Shown: positions 39,699-48,974, numbered from the stretch's first letter. The stretch: 64,000 nucleotides of DNA from CAJXUU01 sp963975265 (GCA_963975265.1 CAXBGT010000003.1:7790-71789); one strand, 5' to 3'. The notes: generated by a model from the letters alone, not told the origin. Program-made: numbers and translations.

Positions 39699-41540
39699 AT
39701 GAAAAGTTCTCTACTTACTATTTTCGTTTTTCTATTTCCCTTAATTTCCTTCTCTCAAGAATATGATGATTATATCGGTGCTGGACATGCTATTGGTGTA
39801 TCTGCCATTAGCAGTGATATCCAATCTAATCCAATCAATTCTGTGAATGGAGAAGGTTATGAATTGGATATCCAAGGGTCTTCGAAATTTTTAGCACATG
39901 CGACACTTGGGTATACAATCGAAGATGTAGAGGATCTCACCGAAAATGGAATCGAATCTTGGATCGATGAGCAACTATCAATAGAAGCTGAATATCTGAC
40001 TGTACCAACAATTGAGAAAATCTTTACGGCGTATTTTGCATGTATGGATGAATTTGGAGTTGCCTGTCCACTATTGTTTAACGTGGATGCTCGATACTTT
40101 CGGTACTCTTGGTCTCATAACATGAGGTATGGTCAAGATCTGCTTCGACAAAGAGTCGCAATGGCGCTAAGTGAAATAGTAGTAATATCAGATAAATCAA
40201 TGCTCAATCAATCTCCACATGCACTTGCAAATTTTTATGACTTACTTACTAGAAATGCATTTGGCAACTATAAAGATATACTCTCAGAAACCACTTTACA
40301 TCCAGCAATGGGCTTCTACCTTAGTCATATCAATAATCCTAAGACATTCCCAGATCTAAATATTCGTCCAGATGAAAACTATGCAAGAGAAATCATGCAG
40401 TTGTTCAGTATAGGATTATATGAACTCAATCAAGATGGTAGTAGAAAAACCGATATAAATACTGGCCTATGGATTCCAACATATGACAATGAAGATATCC
40501 AAGGCCTGGCAAAAGTATTCACAGGGTTGAGCGGAAGCAAATGGGCAGATGATAATAACACTTCTCCTGTCGAATTTGGTAGACCTTATAATAACTACTC
40601 CCTTATCGATCCTATGGCAATGTATCCATTTTGGCATGAGCCAGGAGAAAAAACTATTGTTGGAAATTATACAATTCCATCTGGACAGACGGGTATAGAA
40701 GATATAAATGATGCGATAGATCACCTATTCAATCATGATAATGTAGGACCCTTCTTGGCGGTAAGACTCATACAAAGGTTGGTAAAATCTAATCCGTCTC
40801 CACAATATATTTCAAGAGTAGCTGGTGTATTTGCAGATAATGGAAATGGTGTTCGAGGGGACTTGGGCGCTATGACAAAAGCTATATTACTTGATGATGA
40901 AGCACTTGAATGTTATTGGACAACTGACATCAGAAATGGGATGTTGCGTGCACCCATCCTTCGACTCACTCAAATGCTCAAAGCTTTAAAAGCGGAAGCA
41001 CCGAATGGCATATTCTGGAACTCCGCAACATTTTTTGAGGTGCAAGCTGGACAGCATCCGATGGGCGCTCCTACTGTCTTCAGTTTCTATTCCCCAGATT
41101 ATGTTCCTGATGCTGAATTCGCATATGAAAATCTTGTAGGACCAGAATTTCAAATACTTAATTCCTCCACATCCTCCAATTATGTGAATTATATGATGCT
41201 TGCATTATTGGCTGATTATTTCAATGAAAGGTTTCAAGATATACCAAACTATGATCGAATAGTAAACATACTGAATGAACCTAGTTTTATCGAATGGGTT
41301 CCTGACAATGAGGAATATGCAGCAGCTCTGTCTGATCCTTTCCTACTCGAACTAGCGGCAAACCCGGAGGAATTGATCGACTACTTGGATATCACGATCG
41401 CAAATGGACTATTAAGTGATCCGACAAAAGAAAGAATTATTGATAGCATGAAAAAAACAGATATCCTAGATCCAATGTCGAGTGCATTGTATGGATTGTT
41501 TCTAGTAATGATTAATCCCGAATTTGTCATTATGAAATGA
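39699..41540 (+). CDS. DUF1800 domain-containing exported protein
   Basis: A 613-residue protein with an N-terminal signal peptide (MKSSLLTIFVFLFPLISFS, then QEY). The DUF1800 opening is seen in FLAHATLGYTIEDVEDL and WIDEQLSIEA, and later NYAREIMQLFSIGLYELNQDG is the family's most conserved block. The biochemical role of DUF1800 is unknown. It is followed 57 bases later by a DUF1501 gene, its usual partner in Bacteroidota, Planctomycetes and others, so the two probably act together outside the cytoplasm. It has no T9SS tail. Confidence 0.9.
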   Translation: MKSSLLTIFVFLFPLISFSQEYDDYIGAGHAIGVSAISSDIQSNPINSVNGEGYELDIQGSSKFLAHATLGYTIEDVEDLTENGIESWIDEQLSIEAEYLTVPTIEKIFTAYFACMDEFGVACPLLFNVDARYFRYSWSHNMRYGQDLLRQRVAMALSEIVVISDKSMLNQSPHALANFYDLLTRNAFGNYKDILSETTLHPAMGFYLSHINNPKTFPDLNIRPDENYAREIMQLFSIGLYELNQDGSRKTDINTGLWIPTYDNEDIQGLAKVFTGLSGSKWADDNNTSPVEFGRPYNNYSLIDPMAMYPFWHEPGEKTIVGNYTIPSGQTGIEDINDAIDHLFNHDNVGPFLAVRLIQRLVKSNPSPQYISRVAGVFADNGNGVRGDLGAMTKAILLDDEALECYWTTDIRNGMLRAPILRLTQMLKALKAEAPNGIFWNSATFFEVQAGQHPMGAPTVFSFYSPDYVPDAEFAYENLVGPEFQILNSSTSSNYVNYMMLALLADYFNERFQDIPNYDRIVNILNEPSFIEWVPDNEEYAAALSDPFLLELAANPEELIDYLDITIANGLLSDPTKERIIDSMKKTDILDPMSSALYGLFLVMINPEFVIMK

Positions 41541-41597
41541 TCGTTTTCTAAAAGCGAACTATCAAAATTCTTATCCAAAATTCAAAAAAAAGAAAAT

Positions 41598-42989
41598 ATG
41601 TCACATCATAAATATTCTAGACGTAAATTCATGGGCAGTCTTCCATGCCTCGCATTGGGGACAAGTACCCTATATAATTCTCTTATTAATCTCAAGGCTA
41701 TGAATGCCATCATGGCCAGCACTAGTACTGCAGGTGATGATTATAAAGCATTAGTCTGTGTACAATTAAGCGGAGGAAATGACTCTTATAATATGCTCAT
41801 CCCTAGAGGCAATACAGAATACGCTGAATATGCAGCTGTAAGGTCAAATCTAGCTGTTCCACTAGAACAAATTCTTCCCATCAATCCTGAAATCACGGAT
41901 GGTAGAGATTTTGGACTGCACCCATCTATGACAGGCTTAAAAAACATTTTTGAATCAGGTAAAGCGGCGTTTGTAAGCAACGTAGGTACGCTAGTTGAGC
42001 CAGTCACAAAACCTGGTTTAGAAATGGGGAATGTAAAAGTCCCTCTTGGCCTTCTCTCTCATTCGGATCAGGTCATGCACTGGCAGACGGCATATCCACA
42101 AGATAGAACTACTACGGGGTGGGGAGGAAAGATGGCAGATATTCTCAAAAGCATGAACGAAGATGTAGGCGTATCAATGAATATCTCGCTAGGAGGTAAC
42201 AATGTTTTCCAAAGAGGTGAAGATGTGACAGAATATGCCATAAATGCTAATGGAGGTGTCAGTATAGTCGGTTTTGACTTTGACGAACCTTTTTTCAATC
42301 TAATGAAAGAAGATGTGACTGATATGATGAGTCAGAATTATGAAGATATATTCCGTGATTCATATAATGGAGTTCTAAAAAGAAGTGTTGAAAGCAATGA
42401 AATTTTCAACAACGCCGTAGAAGGTGCTGTAATAAACACGCAATTCTCTAACACTAATTTATCTCAAAAATTGGCGATGGTGGCTCGCTCGATTGCTTCA
42501 CGAGAGCAACTAGGAGCAAAAAGACAGATATTCTATGTGGACATAGGGGGATTTGATAATCACGATGAGTTAATAAATAATCATAGTCAGTTGATGAAAG
42601 TTGTTGATGATGCCTTCTCAGAATTCTATAAAGCAACAGAAGAACTTGGGGTAAGTGATTGTGTAACGACGTTTACAATTTCTGATTTTGCTCGTACACT
42701 TACTTCTAATGGTAACGGCACAGATCATGCATGGGGTGGGAACGCCATCGTAATGGGAGGAGCAGTGAATGGCAAAAAGATGTATGGAGACTACCCTGTA
42801 TTGAGTTTAGGGTCAGATTTGGACCTTGGAAGTGGAATTTTACTACCTACAACCAGTGCAGATGAATACTTTGCTGAAATGGCACTCTGGTTCGGGATAT
42901 CGCCCAATGACCTGAGTCAAGTTTTTCCAAATATTGGAAATTTCTATAATGTAGCCTCCGGAGAGAAACCACTCGGATTCATGATCTAG
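41598..42989 (+). CDS. DUF1501 domain-containing exported protein
   Basis: A 463-residue protein of the alkaline-phosphatase/sulfatase-like superfamily group DUF1501. The N-terminus HKYSRRKFMGSLPCLALG is a Tat-like signal. The family blocks VCVQLSGGNDSYNMLIP, GLLSHSDQVMHWQTA and DHAWGGNAIVMGGAVNGKKM are present. Possible metal ligands (D, H in FDNHDEL and FSDFAR-like ISDFARTL) fit the superfamily but no activity is proven. It is co-transcribed with DUF1800 upstream and the T9SS protein downstream. Confidence 0.9.
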   Translation: MSHHKYSRRKFMGSLPCLALGTSTLYNSLINLKAMNAIMASTSTAGDDYKALVCVQLSGGNDSYNMLIPRGNTEYAEYAAVRSNLAVPLEQILPINPEITDGRDFGLHPSMTGLKNIFESGKAAFVSNVGTLVEPVTKPGLEMGNVKVPLGLLSHSDQVMHWQTAYPQDRTTTGWGGKMADILKSMNEDVGVSMNISLGGNNVFQRGEDVTEYAINANGGVSIVGFDFDEPFFNLMKEDVTDMMSQNYEDIFRDSYNGVLKRSVESNEIFNNAVEGAVINTQFSNTNLSQKLAMVARSIASREQLGAKRQIFYVDIGGFDNHDELINNHSQLMKVVDDAFSEFYKATEELGVSDCVTTFTISDFARTLTSNGNGTDHAWGGNAIVMGGAVNGKKMYGDYPVLSLGSDLDLGSGILLPTTSADEYFAEMALWFGISPNDLSQVFPNIGNFYNVASGEKPLGFMI

Positions 42990-43070
42990 CAACTTGCTTG
43001 TTAAATCGCGCATTCGCTTAACAACTAACTTACCTTGTTACTTGGACAAGGAAAACAAAAATTTAAAGAA

Positions 43071-43811
43071 ATGGACACATATATAAAGACCTTCATAATT
43101 ACCCTGATCATCTTGTTTAGAGCAAATACTATATCTGCACAGTGCTTTGATGATGGTCATAGCACATTTAAGAATCATGGATGGTTATCTTGTAATACTA
43201 GCGTAGGACCTATTCCTGAGCGTGGCGACCAACATTGGATTCTCTATGATTTGGGAGAGGCTTATCCAATCGACACAATTCAATACTGGAATCATAATGT
43301 CTGGGGAGAAACTGGATTAGGAGCAAAAGAAATATTGATTGATTACTCCACTGATCAAATAAACTGGACTACAGTCGGTCCTATATCGCTAGACAAAGCA
43401 CCTGGGTCATGGAAGTATACTGGATCTAAAGGAACGTCATTACAAAATGCAAGCATGCAGTATGTGTTAGTGACAGTAATATCTACTTGGGATCAATCCG
43501 CTTCTTGTGCAGGGGTAGCAGAATTCAAGTTTAATATCGGAGAGTTTGTTGATACTGAAGACATAGTATTAGATTCTGATTGGACGCTCGGTCCAAATCC
43601 TGCATCTGATAGAATCAATGTCTATATTCCAGAATATAGTGATGTAAAAGCGATCACAGTTCATAATTCGGTAGGACAAAAGATCATGAGCCTTCCTAAT
43701 CCTGTAGGGGACCAAATGATCGTACCTATATCGGACTTGATGGATGGATTATATTTCATGTCTGTCTATTCTGAAAACGGGGTAAGTAGTCAGAGTTTTG
43801 TGAAGGGGTAG
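43071..43811 (+). CDS. Discoidin-like domain protein with type A T9SS signal
   Basis: A 246-residue secreted protein. I start it at the ATG at 43071 in front of a signal peptide (TFIITLIILFRANTISA, then QCF). Residues about 25-165 resemble an F5/8 type C (discoidin, galactose-binding-like) fold: IDTIQYWNHNVWGETGLGAK, DYSTDQINWTTVG and AEFKFNIGE. The C-terminal 75 residues (WTLGPNPASDRINVYIP ... GLYFMSVYSENGVSSQSF) are a type A sorting domain. It follows the DUF1501 gene by 81 bases, which suggests a three-gene operon. Its ligand is unknown. Confidence 0.85.
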   Translation: MDTYIKTFIITLIILFRANTISAQCFDDGHSTFKNHGWLSCNTSVGPIPERGDQHWILYDLGEAYPIDTIQYWNHNVWGETGLGAKEILIDYSTDQINWTTVGPISLDKAPGSWKYTGSKGTSLQNASMQYVLVTVISTWDQSASCAGVAEFKFNIGEFVDTEDIVLDSDWTLGPNPASDRINVYIPEYSDVKAITVHNSVGQKIMSLPNPVGDQMIVPISDLMDGLYFMSVYSENGVSSQSFVKG

Positions 43812-43881
43812 ATTCAATTATAGTTTCCACTAATAGAATTTTATTGTACTGAATACTGTACATAATTAAAATACATTTCCA

Positions 43882-44136
43882 ATGATAGTAAAAAGTGTCA
43901 CTGAATTCAGGAAATCTCTATCTGAGACCTAAAACCAAGTAACCAATAATGATGAGAAGCTAATAATTTCAAGATCTGCCGATAAAGATGTCGTTGTAAT
44001 TTCTTTAAAGGAATACAACAGTATGGAAGAAACACTCTATTTAATGAGCTCGACAAAGAACAAAGTACGATTAGATAGAGCATGGGAAGATTATCGAAAT
44101 GGAGTAAATATTCATTCAAATAACTTATTCGAGTGA
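43882..44136 (+). pseudogene. yefM: YefM/Phd-type antitoxin interrupted by an in-frame TAA
   Basis: From ATG at 43882 the frame reads MIVKSVTEFRKSLSET, a TAA at 43930-43932, then in the same frame NQVTNNDEKLIISRS ... VISLKEYNSMEETLYLMSS ... to TGA at 44136. Apart from that stop the 84-codon frame is intact and clearly YefM-like (LIxR...VVVISLKEYNSMEETLYL). A Leu codon TTA turned into TAA would explain it. The DNA-binding N-terminus would be cut off. An internal ATG at 44023 could restart a 37-residue C-terminal, toxin-binding piece. Its stop overlaps the toxin start (GTGA). Confidence 0.85.
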
Positions 44137-44390
44137 GAGAAATTTCATGGCACATAGATGGTTGGAACGACTATATCTATTGGCAAAAAATAGATAAGAA
44201 AATTGTCAAGAAGATTAATAGCTTAATAAAGGATACCGTTAGAAATCCTTTTACTGGAGTTGGGAAACCGGAACCTCTCGTTGGTAATTACGCTGGTTGT
44301 TGGTACCGCAGAATTTCAAAAGAACAACGATTAATATATACAGTTGATGATCAAAAGATATCAATCTTAAGTTGTAAGTTTCATTATTAG
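44133..44390 (+). CDS. yoeB: YoeB-type ribosome-dependent mRNA interferase toxin
   Basis: An 85-residue RelE-superfamily toxin (Txe/YoeB group) that cuts mRNA in the ribosomal A site. The alignment to E. coli YoeB by memory is clear: ISWHIDGWNDYIYWQKIDKK, KKINSLIKDTVRNPF, GKPEPLVGNYAGCWYRRIS and the C-terminal KFHY. The catalytic Glu (KPEPL), Arg (YRRIS) and terminal His-Tyr are all kept. The start is GTG, overlapping the antitoxin stop by 4 bases. Translation should depend on coupling to the antitoxin frame, which now ends early at 43932, so expression may be very low. Confidence 0.9.
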   Translation: MREISWHIDGWNDYIYWQKIDKKIVKKINSLIKDTVRNPFTGVGKPEPLVGNYAGCWYRRISKEQRLIYTVDDQKISILSCKFHY

Positions 44391-44582
44391 TCAATTCATT
44401 CTTCAAAAAATAATCCTGTTACATTTTCTCTCTTTCTTACGTCTTACCTATGTGTTCTGCCACCTGGCGAACATAAATTAATTTAAAATTGTATGTTTAC
44501 ATATGAGAACAGAGTATTTTCTGTCTCAGGTGTAAAAAGCAATTAATTTTACACCAATTAAAAATTTAGAGCCTTCAAGTTA

Positions 44583-45182
44583 GTGAGTAAAAAAACAAGA
44601 AACCAAGTCGTCTTTGAGGAAGAATTATTTCCACACATGGACGCATTAAAAACTTTCGCATATCACCTGTCTTATAATGAAGAAGACGCCAACGATCTAG
44701 TACAAGAAACGTACATGAAGGCGCACCGATTCATAGATAAATACGATCAGGGAACTAATGCCAAAGCTTGGTTGTTTAAAATCCTGAAAAACGCTTACAT
44801 CAACGAGTATCGTAAGAAAAGTAAGCGTCCACAGAAAGTAGATTTCGAAGATATCGTTTCATATCAGAATAGTGATAGTGCATCGAGTTCTAAATATCTT
44901 GATCTGAGGCAGGAAATCTTTGAGAATATGATGGGTGACGAAGTCACTATCGCAATAAATTCTCTTCCAATAGATTTTCGTACTGTTATTCTTTTATGCG
45001 ATATCGAAGGATTCACATATGAGGAAATTTCAAAAATAATTGACGTGCCAATTGGTACAGTAAGGTCTAGACTATTTCGAGCAAGAAATATGCTCAAAGA
45101 AAAGTTAAAAGCTTATGCTGAGAAAATGGGATACGAAGATAAGCGTGGAGCTCGACAGAAGTCTGGCGACGAAGAGGAATGA
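44583..45182 (+). CDS. RNA polymerase sigma factor, ECF (sigma-70 family)
   Basis: An alternative sigma factor of 199 residues. Region 2 runs from FAYHLSYNEEDANDLVQETY to KAWLFKILKNAYINEYRKK. Region 4 is the HTH at LPIDFRTVILLCDIEGFTYE and EISKIIDVPIGTVRSRLFRA. It starts at GTG; no in-frame ATG is nearby upstream. A small protein with anti-sigma-like features follows 208 bases later, after a hairpin. It probably answers to an envelope or oxidative signal, but the regulon is unknown. Confidence 0.92.
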   Translation: MSKKTRNQVVFEEELFPHMDALKTFAYHLSYNEEDANDLVQETYMKAHRFIDKYDQGTNAKAWLFKILKNAYINEYRKKSKRPQKVDFEDIVSYQNSDSASSSKYLDLRQEIFENMMGDEVTIAINSLPIDFRTVILLCDIEGFTYEEISKIIDVPIGTVRSRLFRARNMLKEKLKAYAEKMGYEDKRGARQKSGDEEE

Positions 45183-45197
45183 TTTTTGAATTTTGAA

Positions 45198-45230
45198 TTT
45201 TTGCTCATCCTTTTTAGGGATCAGCAAAAA
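45198..45230 (+). terminator. Hairpin after the sigma factor gene
   Basis: TTTTTGCT-C-ATCC pairs with GGAT-C-AGCAAAAA around a short loop. The stem ends in an A-run rather than a T-run on the plus strand, so it may be a weak terminator that lowers the downstream small gene's level. Confidence 0.5.
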
Positions 45231-45390
45231 TAAGTTGTATTATTTTTAATGGGCTAGACCCTTTATGTGTTTTTATTTTGTTATATTTACCAAGCAATAA
45301 TTTACATAATATGTAATGGTCGATATATTGTTTTGATATCCTATGCTATTCAAAATAATACTTGGTGCCTTAAGCATGAAAATAAACTGA

Positions 45391-45633
45391 ATGTCTATGA
45401 GAAATCAGGAAAATACTGGAAGCCTCAGAAGTAAAATCAATCTTTATTTTGACAATGCATTATCACAAGAAGAGTCTTCTACTCTATTGGAGCAAGTAAA
45501 CTGTGATACTAAATGCAGCAAGATGTTTAACAAAGAAAAGACCTTCAGAGATTACATAAAAAACAATGTAAAACGATCTTCTGTATCTCCAGATCTTATC
45601 CAATCTATTAGAGATAGCATCAGAGTTGTTTAG
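45391..45633 (+). CDS. Small putative anti-sigma protein
   Basis: An 80-residue cytoplasmic protein next to the ECF sigma gene. INLYFDNALSQEESSTLLEQ is the typical opening of zf-HC2-like anti-sigma factors (…YLDGELSxxExxxLExH…), followed by two cysteines (NCDTKC) and a helix with KEKTFRDYIKN. The histidine of the full zinc motif is missing, so it may not bind zinc. There is no membrane span, so it would be a soluble inhibitor. The assignment rests mostly on context. Confidence 0.6.
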   Translation: MSMRNQENTGSLRSKINLYFDNALSQEESSTLLEQVNCDTKCSKMFNKEKTFRDYIKNNVKRSSVSPDLIQSIRDSIRVV

Positions 45634-45772
45634 TGGGCATTCTTTTTAGAATGTACTTTTAGATACAGTAGTGATTCTTAACTTCCAATTGATTTTGATT
45701 GCTGAATGTTTGAATCGCGTTCTTATGTTGATAATCACTTATCAACATCGTAAAATAGAGTTCATGTATTTT

Positions 45773-46522
45773 CTATAGCTCAAATTTTTCCTTTATTTCG
45801 GATAAGTAGGATTCACTTGATGTGATGGATGATCTATCATTATCATTGAGTTTAAAAACATATCTTCCTTTGAAATACTTATGTATTTCAAAGACAAAAT
45901 CTCTGTTTATTATATACGATCTGTGAATTCTTACAAAGTTTTCTGGAAGCTCTGTTTCTAAAAGCTTAAGCGTTTTATTCAAAAGGTGGGATTTACCATT
46001 TTTTTCTCCAATTTCTACATACTTATCCTCTGCTTTTATCCACGCTACATTATCAATATCGACTAGTGTGATTTTATCATTTTTCTTAATAGAAAAGGAA
46101 GTCCTCTTTTTTACATTTTGTTTGATCCAAGTATTCACTGAATCGAAGGACTGCATAGAAGTCTTGTCCATCATTTTGAGTAATTTCTTTATGGACTTAT
46201 TGAATTTGTCTTGCTCGATAGGTTTCAGTAAGTAATCCACCGCAAAATGCTCAAATGCATCAATTGCATATTGATGATAGGCTGTTGTAAATATGATGTA
46301 TGGTTGATAAACAAGATTCTGCAACACATCAAATCCGGTCATATCCAGTAATTGAATGTCCAAAAAAATTAGCTCAGGTTTAAGCGAATTGATTTCTTTA
46401 ATCGCTTCCTTACCCGTTTGTGACTCCCCTATTATTTCTAGATCATGGGTCCCGTCAAGTATCAACTGTTTTAATCTATTTCCAGCTAATTTTTCATCTT
46501 CGACAATATATGCTTTCATCAC
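45773..46522 (-). CDS. LytTR-family response regulator
   Basis: A 249-residue two-component regulator. The N-terminal receiver has the acidic pair in VEDE and phospho-acceptor Asp55 (LIFLDIQLLD), then TTAYHQYAIDAF and LLKPI with the conserved lysine. The C-terminal LytTR DNA-binding domain runs from about residue 140 (KNDKITLVDIDNVAWIKAED … ENFVRIHRSYIINRDFV). It overlaps the histidine kinase gene by 4 bases, so the two are coupled and cognate. Confidence 0.95.
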   Translation of the reverse strand: MMKAYIVEDEKLAGNRLKQLILDGTHDLEIIGESQTGKEAIKEINSLKPELIFLDIQLLDMTGFDVLQNLVYQPYIIFTTAYHQYAIDAFEHFAVDYLLKPIEQDKFNKSIKKLLKMMDKTSMQSFDSVNTWIKQNVKKRTSFSIKKNDKITLVDIDNVAWIKAEDKYVEIGEKNGKSHLLNKTLKLLETELPENFVRIHRSYIINRDFVFEIHKYFKGRYVFKLNDNDRSSITSSESYLSEIKEKFEL

Positions 46523-48084
46523 ACTTCATTTTGGTTAATCTCAATTAATATATGTTTTGCTGGAGAATTTTTGAATTCCAATGTATGTTGATCAGGATAT
46601 AACAGCTCAAGCTTTTGGTTCACACTCTTGATCCCAAAGCCTATTTGCATATCTAATCCAAACTCAGCTCCTGAGTCATAGATTCTTATGATCAACTGGT
46701 CTGATATTCTTTCAGCTGTGATTTTAACATTGATTCCTGATTCTCCGTATCCATACTTTACGGCATTTTCCACCAGTGGCTGTAGAAGCAATCTAGGTAG
46801 TTTGCAGTTAATGGCATTAGATGAAACATCTATTTCTACGGTAAGATTATCCTCAAATCTTATTTTCTCTATTTCTAAATAATTATTAAGCATTTCGACT
46901 TCATTTTTTAAAATAGTCAAGCCTTCATTTTTCTTATTAGTAATATATTTATAAAACGATGAAAGAGCTAAAGCCATTCTTTCTGTTTTATCTCCATCCA
47001 CTTTTGCTGTACTAGCAATAGAATTTAAAGAATTATACAAAAAATGGGGGTTAATCGTTGATTGTAGTGATTGTAATTCCACATTTGATCTTCCAAGTTC
47101 ACCTTCAGCCTTTTTGAGTAGTTTTTCCGAACCTCTATGATATATCATTCTCCTCACCAAATTGGCAAGGAGGTTACCTGAAGCTAGAGATATTGCCATT
47201 CCCATAATAATCGGAAATGGACCATGCTTTTCGATCATCATTACATTATCAAAGTTAGAAGAATCTATCGCGAATCCAATTCTACTAAGTACTGCACCAA
47301 TAACATAAGTTCCTATGATTATGGTAAAGAATTTCAGTACCTCTCTATCTGCAAAATCCAGATTACTCGACTTCCTTATTACAAACCTAAATAATAGAAA
47401 TGGGAGGAAGATAGAGCAAAAACTGATTACAGAATTCAAAGAAAGAGAGAACGGAATCCAATTCGAAAAATTAAAACCAATCGCATAAAATGCAAGAATA
47501 AAAACAATTGTTCCTGGGAATATCCATTCTAATCTAGTGCCATATCTTTTACTCAATATTTTAACCATACTATTGAATATCAGGCAGCAAATGAAAAATA
47601 TCAACCCAAATAAAACAAAGATAACCACAGTGTCATCAACATACCCAAACCAGCCAGACTCCGAAGTATATGCTGATAACTTAGCACCTCTAAAGTCATT
47701 TATTGAAGAAATTAGGTTAACCAATTCGGTATGACTCAGATCTTCAAGCGTCGATTGAAAAGACAAGTCCTTATTCATTGCTTTTACACTTAGGGTATGA
47801 ACATTTTCTTCGGGATCAATTGTCTTATATACGGATAGGTATGTAGTGAAATTTTGATTTTTATACCCCTCATTCATGTAGAAAGTCAGTTCATTATTAT
47901 CTTGTGAAGTAAAAAACTGAACCTCTTGAGATGGCCTGATAGCTTTACTTTTGTTCAGATATTCAAACTGAAGGCCATTTTTTTCATATACAATTTCTTT
48001 CATGCCTGAGTTCACAAGTCCAGAAATCAAAAGAAACCCAAGAGTACCAAGTACTAAAATTGTGTATGTGACTAACTTATTCAT
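46519..48084 (-). CDS. Sensor histidine kinase (LytS/His_kinase type)
   Basis: A membrane sensor kinase of 521 residues. An N-terminal membrane anchor (residues about 7-23) and a periplasmic domain (to about 145) precede four or more membrane helices (about 150-300). A short coiled linker follows, then the His_kinase domain with the phospho-acceptor near His346 in STINPHFLYNSLNSIAS, and an HATPase domain with LLQPLVENAVKYG (N box) and GFGIKSVNQKLELLY. The signal is unknown. It is followed directly by its LytTR regulator. Confidence 0.93.
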   Translation of the reverse strand: MNKLVTYTILVLGTLGFLLISGLVNSGMKEIVYEKNGLQFEYLNKSKAIRPSQEVQFFTSQDNNELTFYMNEGYKNQNFTTYLSVYKTIDPEENVHTLSVKAMNKDLSFQSTLEDLSHTELVNLISSINDFRGAKLSAYTSESGWFGYVDDTVVIFVLFGLIFFICCLIFNSMVKILSKRYGTRLEWIFPGTIVFILAFYAIGFNFSNWIPFSLSLNSVISFCSIFLPFLLFRFVIRKSSNLDFADREVLKFFTIIIGTYVIGAVLSRIGFAIDSSNFDNVMMIEKHGPFPIIMGMAISLASGNLLANLVRRMIYHRGSEKLLKKAEGELGRSNVELQSLQSTINPHFLYNSLNSIASTAKVDGDKTERMALALSSFYKYITNKKNEGLTILKNEVEMLNNYLEIEKIRFEDNLTVEIDVSSNAINCKLPRLLLQPLVENAVKYGYGESGINVKITAERISDQLIIRIYDSGAEFGLDMQIGFGIKSVNQKLELLYPDQHTLEFKNSPAKHILIEINQNEV

Positions 48085-48242
48085 AGTTATAAATTTAATG
48101 ATTAAAAAAATTATTTACACTACAAATGAAAGATCTTCGTTACTCATATGAAATCAATTTCCGACGAGTGCCTCTTTATTATTCGTGAATTGGTAGATAC
48201 TGTTCGTGATATATTATATAGCTTTGAGCAAAACTATACATC

Positions 48243-48974
48243 TTGAAAATTGTCAGCCTTGTTCCTTCTCTTACAGAACTGCTCTTCCATTTAGGATTGG
48301 AAGAGATGATCGTTGGTAGAACCAAATTCTGCATCCATCCAGCTGAAAAGGTGAAAATAGTTCCCAAAATAGGCGGCACAAAGAATGTGAATATCCAAAA
48401 GGTCTTAGACCTGAAACCAGATCTTGTCCTTGCCAATAAAGAAGAAAACACTAAATCTGACATCGAAGCACTGAAACAAAATTGTAATGTTCATGTGACA
48501 GAAATCGAAAACTTCAAACAAGCTATATTTGCCATTGATGACATTGGACTGATGACCAATACGGCGGTAAAAGCCACTACCCTCATTGAAGAAATAGAAG
48601 CATCTTTCTCTCAATTAAAGCCAAAATTACAGAAAGCAAAAATCTGTTATTTAATTTGGCAAAAGCCATATATGTCAATCGGAAATGATACTTATATCCA
48701 TGACATGCTAGAGATCTGTGGATTCGAAAACATCTGTAAAGACCAAACTAGATACCCCGAATTGACATTAGAAGATATAAAATCCAGGCAACCAAACTAC
48801 ATATTCTTATCATCTGAGCCATTTCCATTTAAGCAAGTGCACATTGATGAATTAAAAGACCAAATGCCAAATTGTAAAATCCTTTTGGTAGATGGTGAAT
48901 ACTTCAGCTGGTATGGGAGTCGGATGGTAGGCGCTGCGCAGTATTTTGGGAGATTGGTTGAGGAACTAAATTAA
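48243..48974 (+). CDS. Periplasmic-binding-protein-like metal/cobalamin receptor without signal peptide
   Basis: A 243-residue helical-backbone metal-receptor protein of the BtuF/FecB type: IVSLVPSLTELLFHLGL, IVGRTKFCIHPA, PKIGGTKNVNIQKVLDLKPD, YMSIGNDTYIHDMLEICG and AQYFGRL. It has no signal peptide, and an in-frame TGA at 48225-48227 rules out an upstream extension, so it appears cytoplasmic. TTG at 48243 is the only usable start. A 32-codon frame at 48148-48246 overlaps that start as TTGA, which may give coupling. No ABC permease or ATPase is nearby. Confidence 0.85.
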   Translation: MKIVSLVPSLTELLFHLGLEEMIVGRTKFCIHPAEKVKIVPKIGGTKNVNIQKVLDLKPDLVLANKEENTKSDIEALKQNCNVHVTEIENFKQAIFAIDDIGLMTNTAVKATTLIEEIEASFSQLKPKLQKAKICYLIWQKPYMSIGNDTYIHDMLEICGFENICKDQTRYPELTLEDIKSRQPNYIFLSSEPFPFKQVHIDELKDQMPNCKILLVDGEYFSWYGSRMVGAAQYFGRLVEELN

